A DNA stretch of 64,000 bases, from positions 248,001-312,000 of the forward strand of contig JAKASI010000002.1 in NCBI GenBank assembly GCA_021828185.1, read 5' to 3'. This document shows, one piece after another, positions 6,689 to 13,803 of the stretch (position 1 is the first letter of the stretch; each line of letters opens with the position of its first letter). The position numbers were made by a program, and so were the translations under genes. The stretch comes from an archaeon. GTDB lineage: Archaea > Thermoproteota > Nitrososphaeria > Nitrososphaerales > UBA183. The notes beneath the pieces were generated by a model. It searched no databases and was not told the DNA's origin. It was given only the letters and a program-made list of their open reading frames with translations.

Positions 6689-6729
6689 CCCTGATGGAGG
6701 TCTCCATATGCCTTTGCAGGGGAAGCGGC

Positions 6730-7212
6730 GCGCTGGATGCTCCGCCGCGCAATGTACAGGCGAACGGCGCCGATTTCCTTGGAGGGTTCTACGATGCAGG
6801 GGGTCATGCACCCTGCTCAGTCGACGCAAACAAGGGAACAATGCGCAATATCCAGGTCGGGTCCGCAAACGCCAGTATCGACTGTCCCAAATCAGTCATC
6901 GGACTCCTGAGGTCTCTCGGCTCCTCGCCTCGCATCCGCTGAACCGACAAGAGGGGCCGGAAGATGACCATTCGGGGAAGGACATGGACGAGGCGCAACT
7001 AGGTGTACCACGTCACGTTGGACTCTCCCGCCGACAGGAGACTCAGCGGACGCGTGGGCTTCTGGAATCCCACGAAGAGAGCGAAGCCGAACGCTGTCGT
7101 ATTGTCAGACGCGGAACGGAGGCACAGGGTTCGACTGGTCCGAATCAAGTTACCGAAAGAAGGTAGAAAATGGGTCAGAAAAGGACAAATGACAAGATAT
7201 GAGCTCAGATAA
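6730..7212 (+). pseudogene. decayed LAGLIDADG homing endonuclease, C-terminal part with two in-frame stops
   Basis: A single plus-strand frame reads ADFLGGFYDAGG (second LAGLIDADG helix, 6766-6804), IQVGSANASIDCPKSV, LLRSLGSSPRIR, then TGA (6940-6942), TDKRGRKMTIRGRTWTRRN, TAG (7000-7002), VYHVTLDSPADRRLSGRVGF, WNPTKRAKP, and a basic end at TAA 7210-7212. The order beta strands, LLRSLG helix, tail with VGFWNPTKRAK is typical of LAGLIDADG proteins. The N-terminal half is missing. The last 70 codons from GTG 7003 could be mistaken for an independent gene, but they continue the same frame. The pseudogene ends 7 nt from the tRNA-Tyr gene, in tail-to-tail orientation. Confidence 0.65.
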
Positions 7213-7234
7213 GCTCGAGTCCCGCAGGTCGGAC

Positions 7235-7256
7235 GCTTAGTGCCTTTCCGGCACTT
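7235..7256 (-). other. tRNA-Tyr intron 3 (T-loop, between about positions 58 and 59)
   Basis: The 22 nt fold into a hairpin GTGCC-GGAAA-GGCAC. Removing them leaves a seven-base T-loop closed by GTCGG/CCGAC. The exact boundary could slide by a base or two. Confidence 0.75.
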
Positions 7257-7277
7257 TTGAGCCGACGACACTCCGGT

Positions 7278-7322
7278 GACTGTGGCCTGAATAGGCTGGA
7301 CGGGTCAGCCGCTGGCCGACCT
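7278..7322 (-). other. tRNA-Tyr intron 2 (canonical, 37/38)
   Basis: The 45 nt sit between G37 and A38, the standard archaeal position, and contain a helix between GGTCGGCC and GGCTGACC. Their removal restores the five-pair anticodon stem. Confidence 0.85.
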
Positions 7323-7337
7323 CTACAGCCGGAAGCT

Positions 7338-7354
7338 AATGGCCCCTTGCGGGA
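7338..7354 (-). other. tRNA-Tyr intron 1 (D-arm, about 22/23)
   Basis: The 17 nt form a tiny hairpin CCC-GCAA-GGG. Removing them joins G22 to AGC and gives a perfect four-pair D-stem (GCTC/GAGC). Confidence 0.75.
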
Positions 7355-7400
7355 CTACCAGGCTGAGCTACTGCGGGACGGAAGCTGCCGACCTCCCGAG

Positions 7401-7410
7401 ATTTCTTAAG
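7401..7410 (-). promoter_or_regulatory. TATA-like box of tRNA-Tyr
   Basis: CTTAAGAAAT on the minus strand is centred about 28 nt before the tRNA 5' end, the usual archaeal promoter spacing. The divergent heme O synthase gene has its own AT-rich box (AAAATACA, about 7434-7441). Confidence 0.55.
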
Positions 7411-7459
7411 CATTTCACGGCTCAAGAAAGTCAAAATACACGCACCGAAGGCGGCGCCC

Positions 7460-8350
7460 TTGGACGGGTCGTTCAAGACGAGCTTCTCAGACTATCTTGC
7501 CCTCACGAAGCCGAAGATCACGCCCCTCCTACTGATGGCAGCCCTCGGGTCGGAGGTCGTGGCGTCGCGCGGGGTGCCCCCGATCCAAGCCCTTGTGGGG
7601 GTCCTCGCCGGAGGCGCCCTGGCTTCGAGCGGAGCGCTGGCGCTCAACAGCTACCTCGAAATGGGGATGGACTCCAAGATGAAGAGGACGATGGGGAGGC
7701 CCCTCCCCTCCGGGAAGATCGTCCCGCCATCCCACGCTCTGTTCCTCGGCCTTGGCCTGGTGTTGGCGGGTCTCCTGGTCGCAGGAGCCACCCTGGACTA
7801 CCTCGCGACCTTCTTCATCGGTCTCGGGGCGTTCATCTACGTCCCTGTCTACACCCTTTTCCTGAAGCCGAGGACCAGCTGGAACATCGTCCTCGGCGGT
7901 TTCGCCGGGAGCTGCGCCGCCCTCGCAGGCTGGTATGCGATCCCGTCGGCCTGGGGCTCCTGGGCCGTGGGGTGGCTCCTGGGGGCCCTGGTGTTCGTCT
8001 GGACTCCGAGCCACTTCTGGTCCCTCGCGGTCATCACCGAGGAGGACTACTCGGCGGTGAACGTCCCCATGCTCCCTTCGGTAGTAGGGCCCGAGGCAGC
8101 CTCGAAGTACATAGTGGCGAACACGCTGCTCCTGATCCCGGTGAGCCTCCTCTACGTCACCTACTTTCTCGGCATCGGGTTCGTCATTTACGCTGCGGTT
8201 GCAGTAGTTTTCGACCTGCTCCTCCTCGGCACGAACATCAGGCTGTTCAGGTCCCCCACGAAGGCGAACGCCTGGCTGGCATTCAAGTTCTCGAGCCCGT
8301 ACCTGGCGGTCATCTTCCTGGTGGCCATGGTGGCAGCGGTCCTGGGCTGA
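7460..8350 (+). CDS. ctaB: protoheme IX farnesyltransferase (heme O synthase)
   Basis: The 296-residue UbiA-superfamily membrane protein attaches a farnesyl-type chain to heme b, giving heme O for heme-copper oxidases. It shows the first Asp-rich motif in NSYLEMGMDSKMKRTMGRPL (about 75-94), the second at EEDYSAVNVPMLPSV, which matches the heme O synthase consensus DY...PM rather than quinone prenyltransferases, and about eight membrane segments. It starts with TTG at 7460, about 25 nt after an AT-rich box, so the mRNA is probably leaderless. A half-size heme A synthase homologue lies 1.7 kb downstream, and together they imply an a- or o-type terminal oxidase encoded elsewhere. Confidence 0.9.
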   Translation: MDGSFKTSFSDYLALTKPKITPLLLMAALGSEVVASRGVPPIQALVGVLAGGALASSGALALNSYLEMGMDSKMKRTMGRPLPSGKIVPPSHALFLGLGLVLAGLLVAGATLDYLATFFIGLGAFIYVPVYTLFLKPRTSWNIVLGGFAGSCAALAGWYAIPSAWGSWAVGWLLGALVFVWTPSHFWSLAVITEEDYSAVNVPMLPSVVGPEAASKYIVANTLLLIPVSLLYVTYFLGIGFVIYAAVAVVFDLLLLGTNIRLFRSPTKANAWLAFKFSSPYLAVIFLVAMVAAVLG

Positions 8351-8393
8351 GCAGTAGCAACCTTTTACTTCGGCGCCGGCGCGACGGCCTCAG

Positions 8394-9599
8394 ATGCCTG
8401 CGCAGTTCGTGGTCCACTACGCTGAGGTAGCCCTGAAGGGGAACAACAGACCCGAGTTCGTCCGCGCCCTTAGGAAGAACATCAACAGGGCGCTGCACGG
8501 CATCGATCACACGTGCGTCCTTTCAGAGGGGCGGTTCCTGCTGAAGACCGACGCAGACGAAGAGGAGGTCAGCAGGAGGCTCGGCCGCGTCTTCGGGGTC
8601 TCCTGGTACGCCCCTGTCGTAACGGTCAGGCAGGACTACTCTGCGATCCTTTCGGCGGTGCTGTCCTCGGCCAAGGGCGCCGCGGCCAGGACGTTCAAAA
8701 TCGTCCCCAGGCGGACGGACAAGTCGTTCGCCATGACCTCGCAGCAGCTCGCCAACTCGCTCGGCGCAGAGGTGGTGGGGTCCACCGGGATGGCCGTCGA
8801 CCTCGACAACCCGGGAGTCTCGATACACGTGGACGTGGTCAGGGGGAGCGCCCTTGTCTACACCGACAAGCACCGCGGGGCCGGGGGGCTTCCGCTCGGT
8901 ACCGCGGGACGGACCATCCACCTCTTTTCAGGCGGGATAGACTCCCCGGTCGCCGCCTGGCTCCTGATGAAGAGGGGGACCCGGCCAGTGTACCTTCACT
9001 TCTATCTCGCTCCGACGCCGGCGGCGGCCATCGACAGCAAGATTACCCGGCTCGTCAAGGTCCTCTCTGGCTACGGGGGCAAATCCACCCTCGTCCTCTT
9101 CCCCTTCGCCGAATACCAGCTCGCCACCGCTGAGGTCCCGTCCGAGCTCGAGCCGTCCCTCTTCCGAAGGTTCATGCGGATGGTGGCCGAGGGCCTCGCC
9201 CCGAGGTTCGACGCGACCGCGATCTCCACCGGGGACTCCCTGTCCCAGGCGGCGTCTCAGACCATCTGGAACATTTCCTCCTTCGATGCGGGCTCCACCC
9301 TTCCGATATTTCGCCCGCTGCTCACCTACGACAAAGAAGAGATAGTCAGCCTCGCCCGGACCATCGGGACCTATGACCTTTCCCTCGAGGAGTACAAGGA
9401 CTGCTGCGCCATGATAGCGAGGCACCCGAGGACGAGGGTCAAGCCTGACTTGATATCCGAATATGTCAGGAGGTTCGCCCTTGACGACCTGGTCTGGAAA
9501 TCGATGGAGCGAGCCACCCTCGTCGCCTACAACCCGGCCGGGGACGCGCTCAAACATGCCCCTCTGACGGAGTCGCCTCCGAGGACGCGGGCGCGCTGA
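8394..9599 (+). CDS. thiI: tRNA 4-thiouridine synthetase / thiamine sulfurtransferase ThiI
   Basis: The 401-residue protein adenylates uridine 8 of tRNA before sulfur insertion and may also serve thiamine thiazole synthesis. It has an N-terminal ferredoxin-like domain (MPAQFVVHYAEVALKGNNRP is the classic ThiI opening), a THUMP domain (about 60-165) and a PP-loop ATPase domain with SGGIDSP at 179-185. A CC pair (in KDCCAMIARHPRTR) sits where ThiI has its conserved cysteine. There is no C-terminal rhodanese domain, as usual in archaea, so sulfur must come from another carrier. A diverged paralogue with a damaged PP-loop is encoded at 12782-13750. Confidence 0.93.
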   Translation: MPAQFVVHYAEVALKGNNRPEFVRALRKNINRALHGIDHTCVLSEGRFLLKTDADEEEVSRRLGRVFGVSWYAPVVTVRQDYSAILSAVLSSAKGAAARTFKIVPRRTDKSFAMTSQQLANSLGAEVVGSTGMAVDLDNPGVSIHVDVVRGSALVYTDKHRGAGGLPLGTAGRTIHLFSGGIDSPVAAWLLMKRGTRPVYLHFYLAPTPAAAIDSKITRLVKVLSGYGGKSTLVLFPFAEYQLATAEVPSELEPSLFRRFMRMVAEGLAPRFDATAISTGDSLSQAASQTIWNISSFDAGSTLPIFRPLLTYDKEEIVSLARTIGTYDLSLEEYKDCCAMIARHPRTRVKPDLISEYVRRFALDDLVWKSMERATLVAYNPAGDALKHAPLTESPPRTRAR

Positions 9600-9681
9600 A
9601 CCCGACTCTGTCAGGTCGAAACGGGTTTCACGCGAGGGCAATAATATAAACAGGCAAAATCGGGCGATTCTTGTCAACCCC

Positions 9682-10014
9682 ATGGAGACCGTCACCACCA
9701 TTTCGGGAAGCAAGTTCCAGGACGAAGTCGTCAGGTCGAACCTCCCGGTCGTCGTCGACTTCTACGCAGACTGGTGCGGCCCGTGCAAGGTCATATCCCC
9801 GGTCATCCACAGGCTCTCGGAGGAGTACCAGGGCAAGGTGAAGTTCGTTAAGGTGGACACGGACGCCAACCAGGAGCTGGCGATGCAGTTCGGAATAATG
9901 AGCATCCCAACGGTGATGTTCTTCTCGAAGGGGAAGGTCGAAGACATAGTAATCGGCGCGGTCCCTTCGACGGTCCTGAAGTCGAAGGTGGACGCCCTGC
10001 TGAAGCAGGCCTAG
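9682..10014 (+). CDS. trxA: thioredoxin
   Basis: The 110-residue protein is a single thioredoxin domain with the WCGPCK redox site at residues 31-36 and the cis-proline loop MSIPTVMFF. It reduces protein disulfides in the cytoplasm. There is no signal peptide. A TATA-like AATATAAA lies about 30 nt before the ATG at 9682. The next gene, the half-size CtaA, follows after about 30 nt on the same strand; that protein has extracytoplasmic cysteines, so a functional link is possible but not shown. Confidence 0.95.
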   Translation: METVTTISGSKFQDEVVRSNLPVVVDFYADWCGPCKVISPVIHRLSEEYQGKVKFVKVDTDANQELAMQFGIMSIPTVMFFSKGKVEDIVIGAVPSTVLKSKVDALLKQA

Positions 10015-10046
10015 ACCAATAAGCTCACCTTTGGGGGGCCGCCCGG

Positions 10047-10490
10047 ATGCAAACAAAGTACGTCCTCCTTCTGCTGTCCGTCGCCTCCCTTTTCACAGTC
10101 ATAGTGGTGGGGGCCTACGTCACGGTCGCCGGCTTCGGCGACGCCTGCGGGTCCAGCATCCCGCAGGACTGGCCCACCTGCCTCGGAGGTCTCTTCCCGC
10201 CTCTCCAGCTCGCCCCGATAATGGAATACACGCACCGGCTCTTCGCGGCGCTCTCGACCCTCTTCCTTCTCCTGACCACCATCGCGTTCTGGAAGGCCCA
10301 GGACGCGGAGAAGGTGGTGAAGAGGACGATATACTTGGCCATGGCGCTCCTTGTCGCCCAGGTCCTCCTTGGAGGGGTCGTCATCTCTCAGATGGAAGAG
10401 TCGGTCCTGGTCGCCGTCCATCAGGGGCTCGCTGTGCTGACCTTCGGGGTCGCGGTCGCCGCCTTCGCCAGGGCAAGAAGGCCGCCCTGA
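10047..10490 (+). CDS. ctaA: half-size heme A synthase (CtaA/COX15-like)
   Basis: The 147-residue protein has four membrane helices, half of the usual eight-helix CtaA, as described for some archaeal heme A synthases that act as dimers. It keeps a helix-1 motif VGAYVTVAGFGDACGS, a second cysteine in WPTCLGG that can pair with C44-type DACG in the outer loop, and EYTHR, where the histidine should bind heme; another His occurs in AVHQG. Heme A synthase oxidises heme O to heme A, so with ctaB at 7460 it would serve an aa3-type oxidase. ATG 10047 is used. Confidence 0.82.
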   Translation: MQTKYVLLLLSVASLFTVIVVGAYVTVAGFGDACGSSIPQDWPTCLGGLFPPLQLAPIMEYTHRLFAALSTLFLLLTTIAFWKAQDAEKVVKRTIYLAMALLVAQVLLGGVVISQMEESVLVAVHQGLAVLTFGVAVAAFARARRPP

Positions 10491-10525
10491 AGCCTTTAAC
10501 AACCGAAGCACCGGCGCGAGATAGG

Positions 10526-11614
10526 TTGGACCTCGAAGAGAGGCTAGGGCACATCAGAAACGTCGGGGAAGAGATAATCACCGAGAGGGAGCTGAGGACC
10601 CTCCTCGAGACCAACGGGCACCCCACCGCCTACGACGGGTTCGAACCAAGCGGCCTGGCGCATCTCCCGTTCGGGGTCCTCAGGCCCATTCTGGTGGATG
10701 AGATGCTGAAGGCGGGGGTGAGGATGAAGCTCTGGATCGCCGACTGGTTCGCCTGGGTCAACAACAAGATGGGCGGGGACCTGGGGAAGATTCAGGAGGT
10801 CGGGAGGTACTTCGTCGAGGTCTGGAAGGCCGCGGGCGTCGACATGAGCAAGGTCGAGGTCCTCTGGACCAGCGACGCGGCCCGCAACGAGGAGTACTGG
10901 AAGAAGGTGGTGACCGTGGCTCAGAACTCCACCCTGGCCAGGGCCCAGAGGGCATTGACCATCGCGGGGAGGACCACAAAAGAGACGATCCAGACCGCCC
11001 AGCTCTTCTACCCGATGATGCAGGTCGCGGACATCTTCTGGCTCGACGTCGACATCTGCCAGCTGGGGCTCGACCAACGGCGGGCCAACATCCTCGCCAG
11101 GGAGATTGCGGAGAGGATGAAGTGGAAGAAGCCGGTGGCCGTCCATCACCACATGCTCATCGGCCTTCAGGGGAAGAAGGAGCCGGAGGGGTTCGACGAG
11201 AACGGAGCCCTCGACGCGGAGATAGCGAGCAAGATGAGCAAGAGCAAGCCCGAGACGTCGATCTTCGTTCACGACAGCACCGATGTGATCATGAAGAAGC
11301 TGAACTCAGCGTACTGCCCCCCGAAGGTCGTCGAGGGGAACGCCCTGATCGAGTACTCCAGATACATCGTCTTCAAGAAACTGAAGTCTCTGGAGGTGGA
11401 GAGGCCGGAGAAGTACGGCGGGAACGTGGAGTTCTCGTCCGCGGCCGAACTCGAAGGCGCCTTCAGGGCCGGAGCGCTGCACCCCGCGGACCTCAAGAAG
11501 GGGGTGGGTGAGGCCCTGGACGCCATCATCGCCCCCATAAGGGACCACTTCGAGAAGGACCCTTCGGCGCGGAGGCTATATGAAACGGTCAGGGCTTCAG
11601 AGACGACCAGGTAA
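10526..11614 (+). CDS. tyrS: tyrosyl-tRNA synthetase (archaeal type)
   Basis: The class I synthetase of 362 residues charges tRNA-Tyr. It shows the nucleotide-binding segment AYDGFEPSGLAHLPFG (35-50), where HLPFG replaces HIGH, and the loop KMSKS at 236-240. The YDGFEPSG form and length separate TyrRS from archaeal TrpRS. The frame stays open upstream, but the TTG at 10526 (LDLEERLGHIRNVGEE) is the best start: it lies about 30 nt after a TATA-like CTTTAACAA and matches where TyrRS homologues begin. Its 3' end overlaps the next gene by 35 nt. The partner tRNA-Tyr is encoded 3 kb upstream. Confidence 0.92.
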   Translation: MDLEERLGHIRNVGEEIITERELRTLLETNGHPTAYDGFEPSGLAHLPFGVLRPILVDEMLKAGVRMKLWIADWFAWVNNKMGGDLGKIQEVGRYFVEVWKAAGVDMSKVEVLWTSDAARNEEYWKKVVTVAQNSTLARAQRALTIAGRTTKETIQTAQLFYPMMQVADIFWLDVDICQLGLDQRRANILAREIAERMKWKKPVAVHHHMLIGLQGKKEPEGFDENGALDAEIASKMSKSKPETSIFVHDSTDVIMKKLNSAYCPPKVVEGNALIEYSRYIVFKKLKSLEVERPEKYGGNVEFSSAAELEGAFRAGALHPADLKKGVGEALDAIIAPIRDHFEKDPSARRLYETVRASETTR

Positions 11615-12161
11615 TCCTGCAGAAGGGAAACCTCCGGAGCCAAGGACGAAGTTCGCAGTCGACGGGATGCTAGGCTCCCTGGCGAGAAAGCTGCGGGCAC
11701 TGGGATTCGACGCCCTCTACTACAGGTCGGGGGAGGACTCGGGCCTTCTGGCGCTTTCCCTTCGCGATGGCCGCATCATCCTGACCGCTGACCGGTCGCT
11801 GGCTGCCAGGGCCGAGTCGAAGGGAGCCAGAGTCATCCTCGCCGTTGGGAGTTCCGACGGAGCGCGGATCGGCTCCATCGCACGCTGCGCCGCCTCCAGG
11901 GGGATCGACCTGGTGAGGGGGCCCCCTCTCTGCTCTCTCTGCGGCGGGGAGCTGCTCTCCGTGGGAAAAGACAGGTTACCGGGAAAGGTTCCCCCTTCCG
12001 TAGTGAGCAGGCACCGGCTCTTCTTCGTCTGCGCGGCGTGCGGCCAGGTGTACTGGCGGGGGAGCCACTGGAAGAAATTAATGTCTCTTGCCAGGCGGCT
12101 CGGCCGGAAGAAAGATGTCGCTATCCCTGGCCGAAGGACGGGCAGCAGTAAAGCTCGCTAG
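11580..12161 (+). CDS. Mut7-C RNase-domain protein with zinc ribbon
   Basis: The 193-residue protein has a PIN-like Mut7-C (formerly DUF82) nuclease fold: FAVDGMLGSLARKLRALGFD near residue 30, then DGRIILTADRSLAARA with the second acidic site, followed by a C-terminal zinc ribbon (CSLC at about 119-122 and CAAC at about 150-153). Such proteins are predicted RNases in archaea and bacteria; the substrate is unknown. The ATG at 11580 overlaps the tyrS end by 35 nt, and its own 3' end overlaps the AMMECR1 gene, so tyrS, this gene and AMMECR1 form one transcript by inference. Confidence 0.8.
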   Translation: MKRSGLQRRPGNPAEGKPPEPRTKFAVDGMLGSLARKLRALGFDALYYRSGEDSGLLALSLRDGRIILTADRSLAARAESKGARVILAVGSSDGARIGSIARCAASRGIDLVRGPPLCSLCGGELLSVGKDRLPGKVPPSVVSRHRLFFVCAACGQVYWRGSHWKKLMSLARRLGRKKDVAIPGRRTGSSKAR

Positions 12162-12732
12162 GGAGACCCTCGAGTCCCACGTCAAGGGGGCGCCGCGCAG
12201 GCCGGGTCCCGTCCCGTCCGGGGTCCTGGCTGAGAAAAGAGGGGTCTTCGTGACGCTGAACACGCTCGAACGCGGGACCAAGCAGCTGAGGGGGTGCATA
12301 GGGTACCCGGAGCCCATCAAGCCTCTCTGGGAAGCGATACAGGACGTGACCGTCTACGCGACCGAGGACCCGCGATTCCCGTCCCCGGTGAGACCAGGCG
12401 AGCTGGACAGGATCCTGGTCGAGGTGAGCGTCTTGACCCTGCCGCAGGAACTGCAGGCGCCCAGGAGGAAGGACCTGCCGTCGAAGATCAGGCTCGGGGT
12501 CGACGGACTGATCGTATCGACCGCGTTCACCTCTGGGCTCTTCCTTCCGCAGGTCTCCACCGAACAGGGGTGGGACCAGGAGACTTTCCTGTCGGAGGCG
12601 TGCGGCAAGGCGGGCCTCCCGTTCGACTCCTGGCTGAAGGAGGGGACGAAGGTCCAGGTCTTCCAGGCCGAGGTCTTCGGTGAGGAAGCGCCAAGAGGAA
12701 CGGCTGAGCGGGTCGACACTTCTGTCCGGTAG
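12115..12732 (+). CDS. AMMECR1 domain protein
   Basis: The 205-residue protein from ATG 12115 (MSLSLAEGRAAVKLARETLE) is a full AMMECR1 domain, identified by LRGCIGYPEP with its invariant RGCIG, and by downstream elements DPRFPSPVRPGELD and LPQVSTEQGWDQETFLSEAC. AMMECR1 often occurs beside MEMO1 and a radical SAM protein (the AmmeMemoRadiSam set), but neither partner is in this window. The biochemical role is unknown. The start overlaps the Mut7-C gene by 47 nt. Confidence 0.88.
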   Translation: MSLSLAEGRAAVKLARETLESHVKGAPRRPGPVPSGVLAEKRGVFVTLNTLERGTKQLRGCIGYPEPIKPLWEAIQDVTVYATEDPRFPSPVRPGELDRILVEVSVLTLPQELQAPRRKDLPSKIRLGVDGLIVSTAFTSGLFLPQVSTEQGWDQETFLSEACGKAGLPFDSWLKEGTKVQVFQAEVFGEEAPRGTAERVDTSVR

Positions 12733-12781
12733 CCAACGTTGCTCCTTCCGTGCGACGGGGACCGCCTCAGGCTCCTGACCA

Positions 12782-13750
12782 CTACTGCAGCCCGTCGAGG
12801 ACGCCGCTCACGTCAGCCGGCCCTCCGCTGAAGGTCCTGACGGAGTACCCCCCTGCCCCTGTTTCATGCCAGTCGGTGGTGGCCAGTTCCCCCTTGATCC
12901 CGAGGGACTCGAACACGGCTCCGAATCTCTCCTCAGGCATCAGGTAGACCGGGGACCGGACGACCCCCCGCATGCTTTCAGGAGGGGTCCGCGCCGGGGT
13001 AAAGCCGCCGAAGGCGCTTCCCTCGAGCTTGGCTGCGCGCTTCGCCAGCATCCCTGCCGCCGTGCCTCCTTCGAGGACCTCCAGGCTCAGCCCTCGCGGG
13101 TCGACGCGGTTGGAGAGCTCGGAATAGAGCCGCGCGACCGCAAGGACGCTCCTGTCGCTCGCTCTTGCATGCACTAACTTCACCCTGTACCCTGCGAGCG
13201 CCGCCATCCAGGCGCACGCAGAGCTGTGGACCCCCCCAGATACGAAGCAGGCCGCCCCTTCTGTCCCTGTGGGGACCCCCCCGACCCCTGCGCTCACCTC
13301 GACCCCGACGACCCCTCCGCGCCCGTCGGCGGCCACCCTGAACCTCACCCGGGGGGACTCGGAGACGCGCGCCCCCTTGACCGCCTCCAGGATTCTCGAC
13401 GTGACCATGCCGCCGACATCGGATGCGAGGGCGCTCCCGGCCCCCTCAGAATCAACCGAGAACCGCTCCCCCCGCCGCAGGTACGACTTCGCCAGGTTCG
13501 CGCCGGCGTCAGCCAGTTCGCTCAGGGACTGCGCCGCGAATCCGGCGGCGATCCAGGCTATCCCCGGCATGAACCGCACCAAGACTGCGACTCCGAGGGG
13601 CTCAGGGCCCCTGACCACCACCGATTTTCCGACGACGGTGGTCATCCCCCGGCCCTCATGCGCCTTCAGCACGTGCCCGACCGAGCCCCTGAGGTGCTCG
13701 ATGCTCCCCCTCCCTGTCCATCTCAGTATCGCCGCTCGTCTCGCTTGCAA
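12782..13750 (-). CDS. ThiI-like THUMP protein with degenerate PP-loop
   Basis: The 322-residue protein matches ThiI in layout: N-terminal segment, THUMP-like domain (about 60-160) and an ATP-pyrophosphatase-like domain. The PP-loop reads FVSGGVHSSACAW (about 169-181), with H175 where ThiI and relatives have the aspartate of SGGxDS. No ThiI catalytic CC or CxxS motif is visible at the C-terminus. It may bind tRNA without thiolating it, or use a changed chemistry. A true ThiI is encoded 3.2 kb away. The start is TTG at 13750; ATG is not available nearby. Family membership is moderately sure; the function is unknown. Confidence 0.65.
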   Translation of the reverse strand: MQARRAAILRWTGRGSIEHLRGSVGHVLKAHEGRGMTTVVGKSVVVRGPEPLGVAVLVRFMPGIAWIAAGFAAQSLSELADAGANLAKSYLRRGERFSVDSEGAGSALASDVGGMVTSRILEAVKGARVSESPRVRFRVAADGRGGVVGVEVSAGVGGVPTGTEGAACFVSGGVHSSACAWMAALAGYRVKLVHARASDRSVLAVARLYSELSNRVDPRGLSLEVLEGGTAAGMLAKRAAKLEGSAFGGFTPARTPPESMRGVVRSPVYLMPEERFGAVFESLGIKGELATTDWHETGAGGYSVRTFSGGPADVSGVLDGLQ

Positions 13751-13803
13751 GGGGAACGTATCCCCCGCGGGCCGAGGGCTCCTTAACCATTCAGCCGCAC
13801 ATC

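Larger units (their letters stand above)
7220..7377 (-). tRNA. tRNA-Tyr(GTA) with three introns
   Basis: Read on the minus strand, mature pieces assemble into a 74-nt tRNA. Acceptor CCCGCAG (7377-7371) pairs with CTGCGGG (7227-7221), with discriminator A at 7220; C1:G72 and A73 are the hallmarks of archaeal tRNA-Tyr. The D-arm is GCTC-AGCCTGGTA-G+AGC, the anticodon stem TCCGG/CCGGA with loop CTGTAGA (anticodon GTA at 7326-7324), a five-base variable loop GTGTC, and T-stem GTCGG/CCGAC. Three interruptions are needed: 17 nt in the D-arm, 45 nt after position 37, and 22 nt in the T-loop. The joined T-loop reads CTCAAGT, so position 54 is C rather than the usual T. CCA is not encoded. TyrRS is 3 kb away. 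Confidence 0.88.

Noticed and set aside
7120..7150. Possible second tRNA T-arm (GGGTTCGACTGG)
   Set aside because: The flanks do not pair into T or acceptor stems, and the bases lie in the endonuclease remnant.
7003..7212. Stand-alone basic protein of 69 residues from GTG 7003
   Set aside because: The frame continues directly from the upstream LAGLIDADG frame, separated only by stops, and the sequence fits that family's C-terminus.
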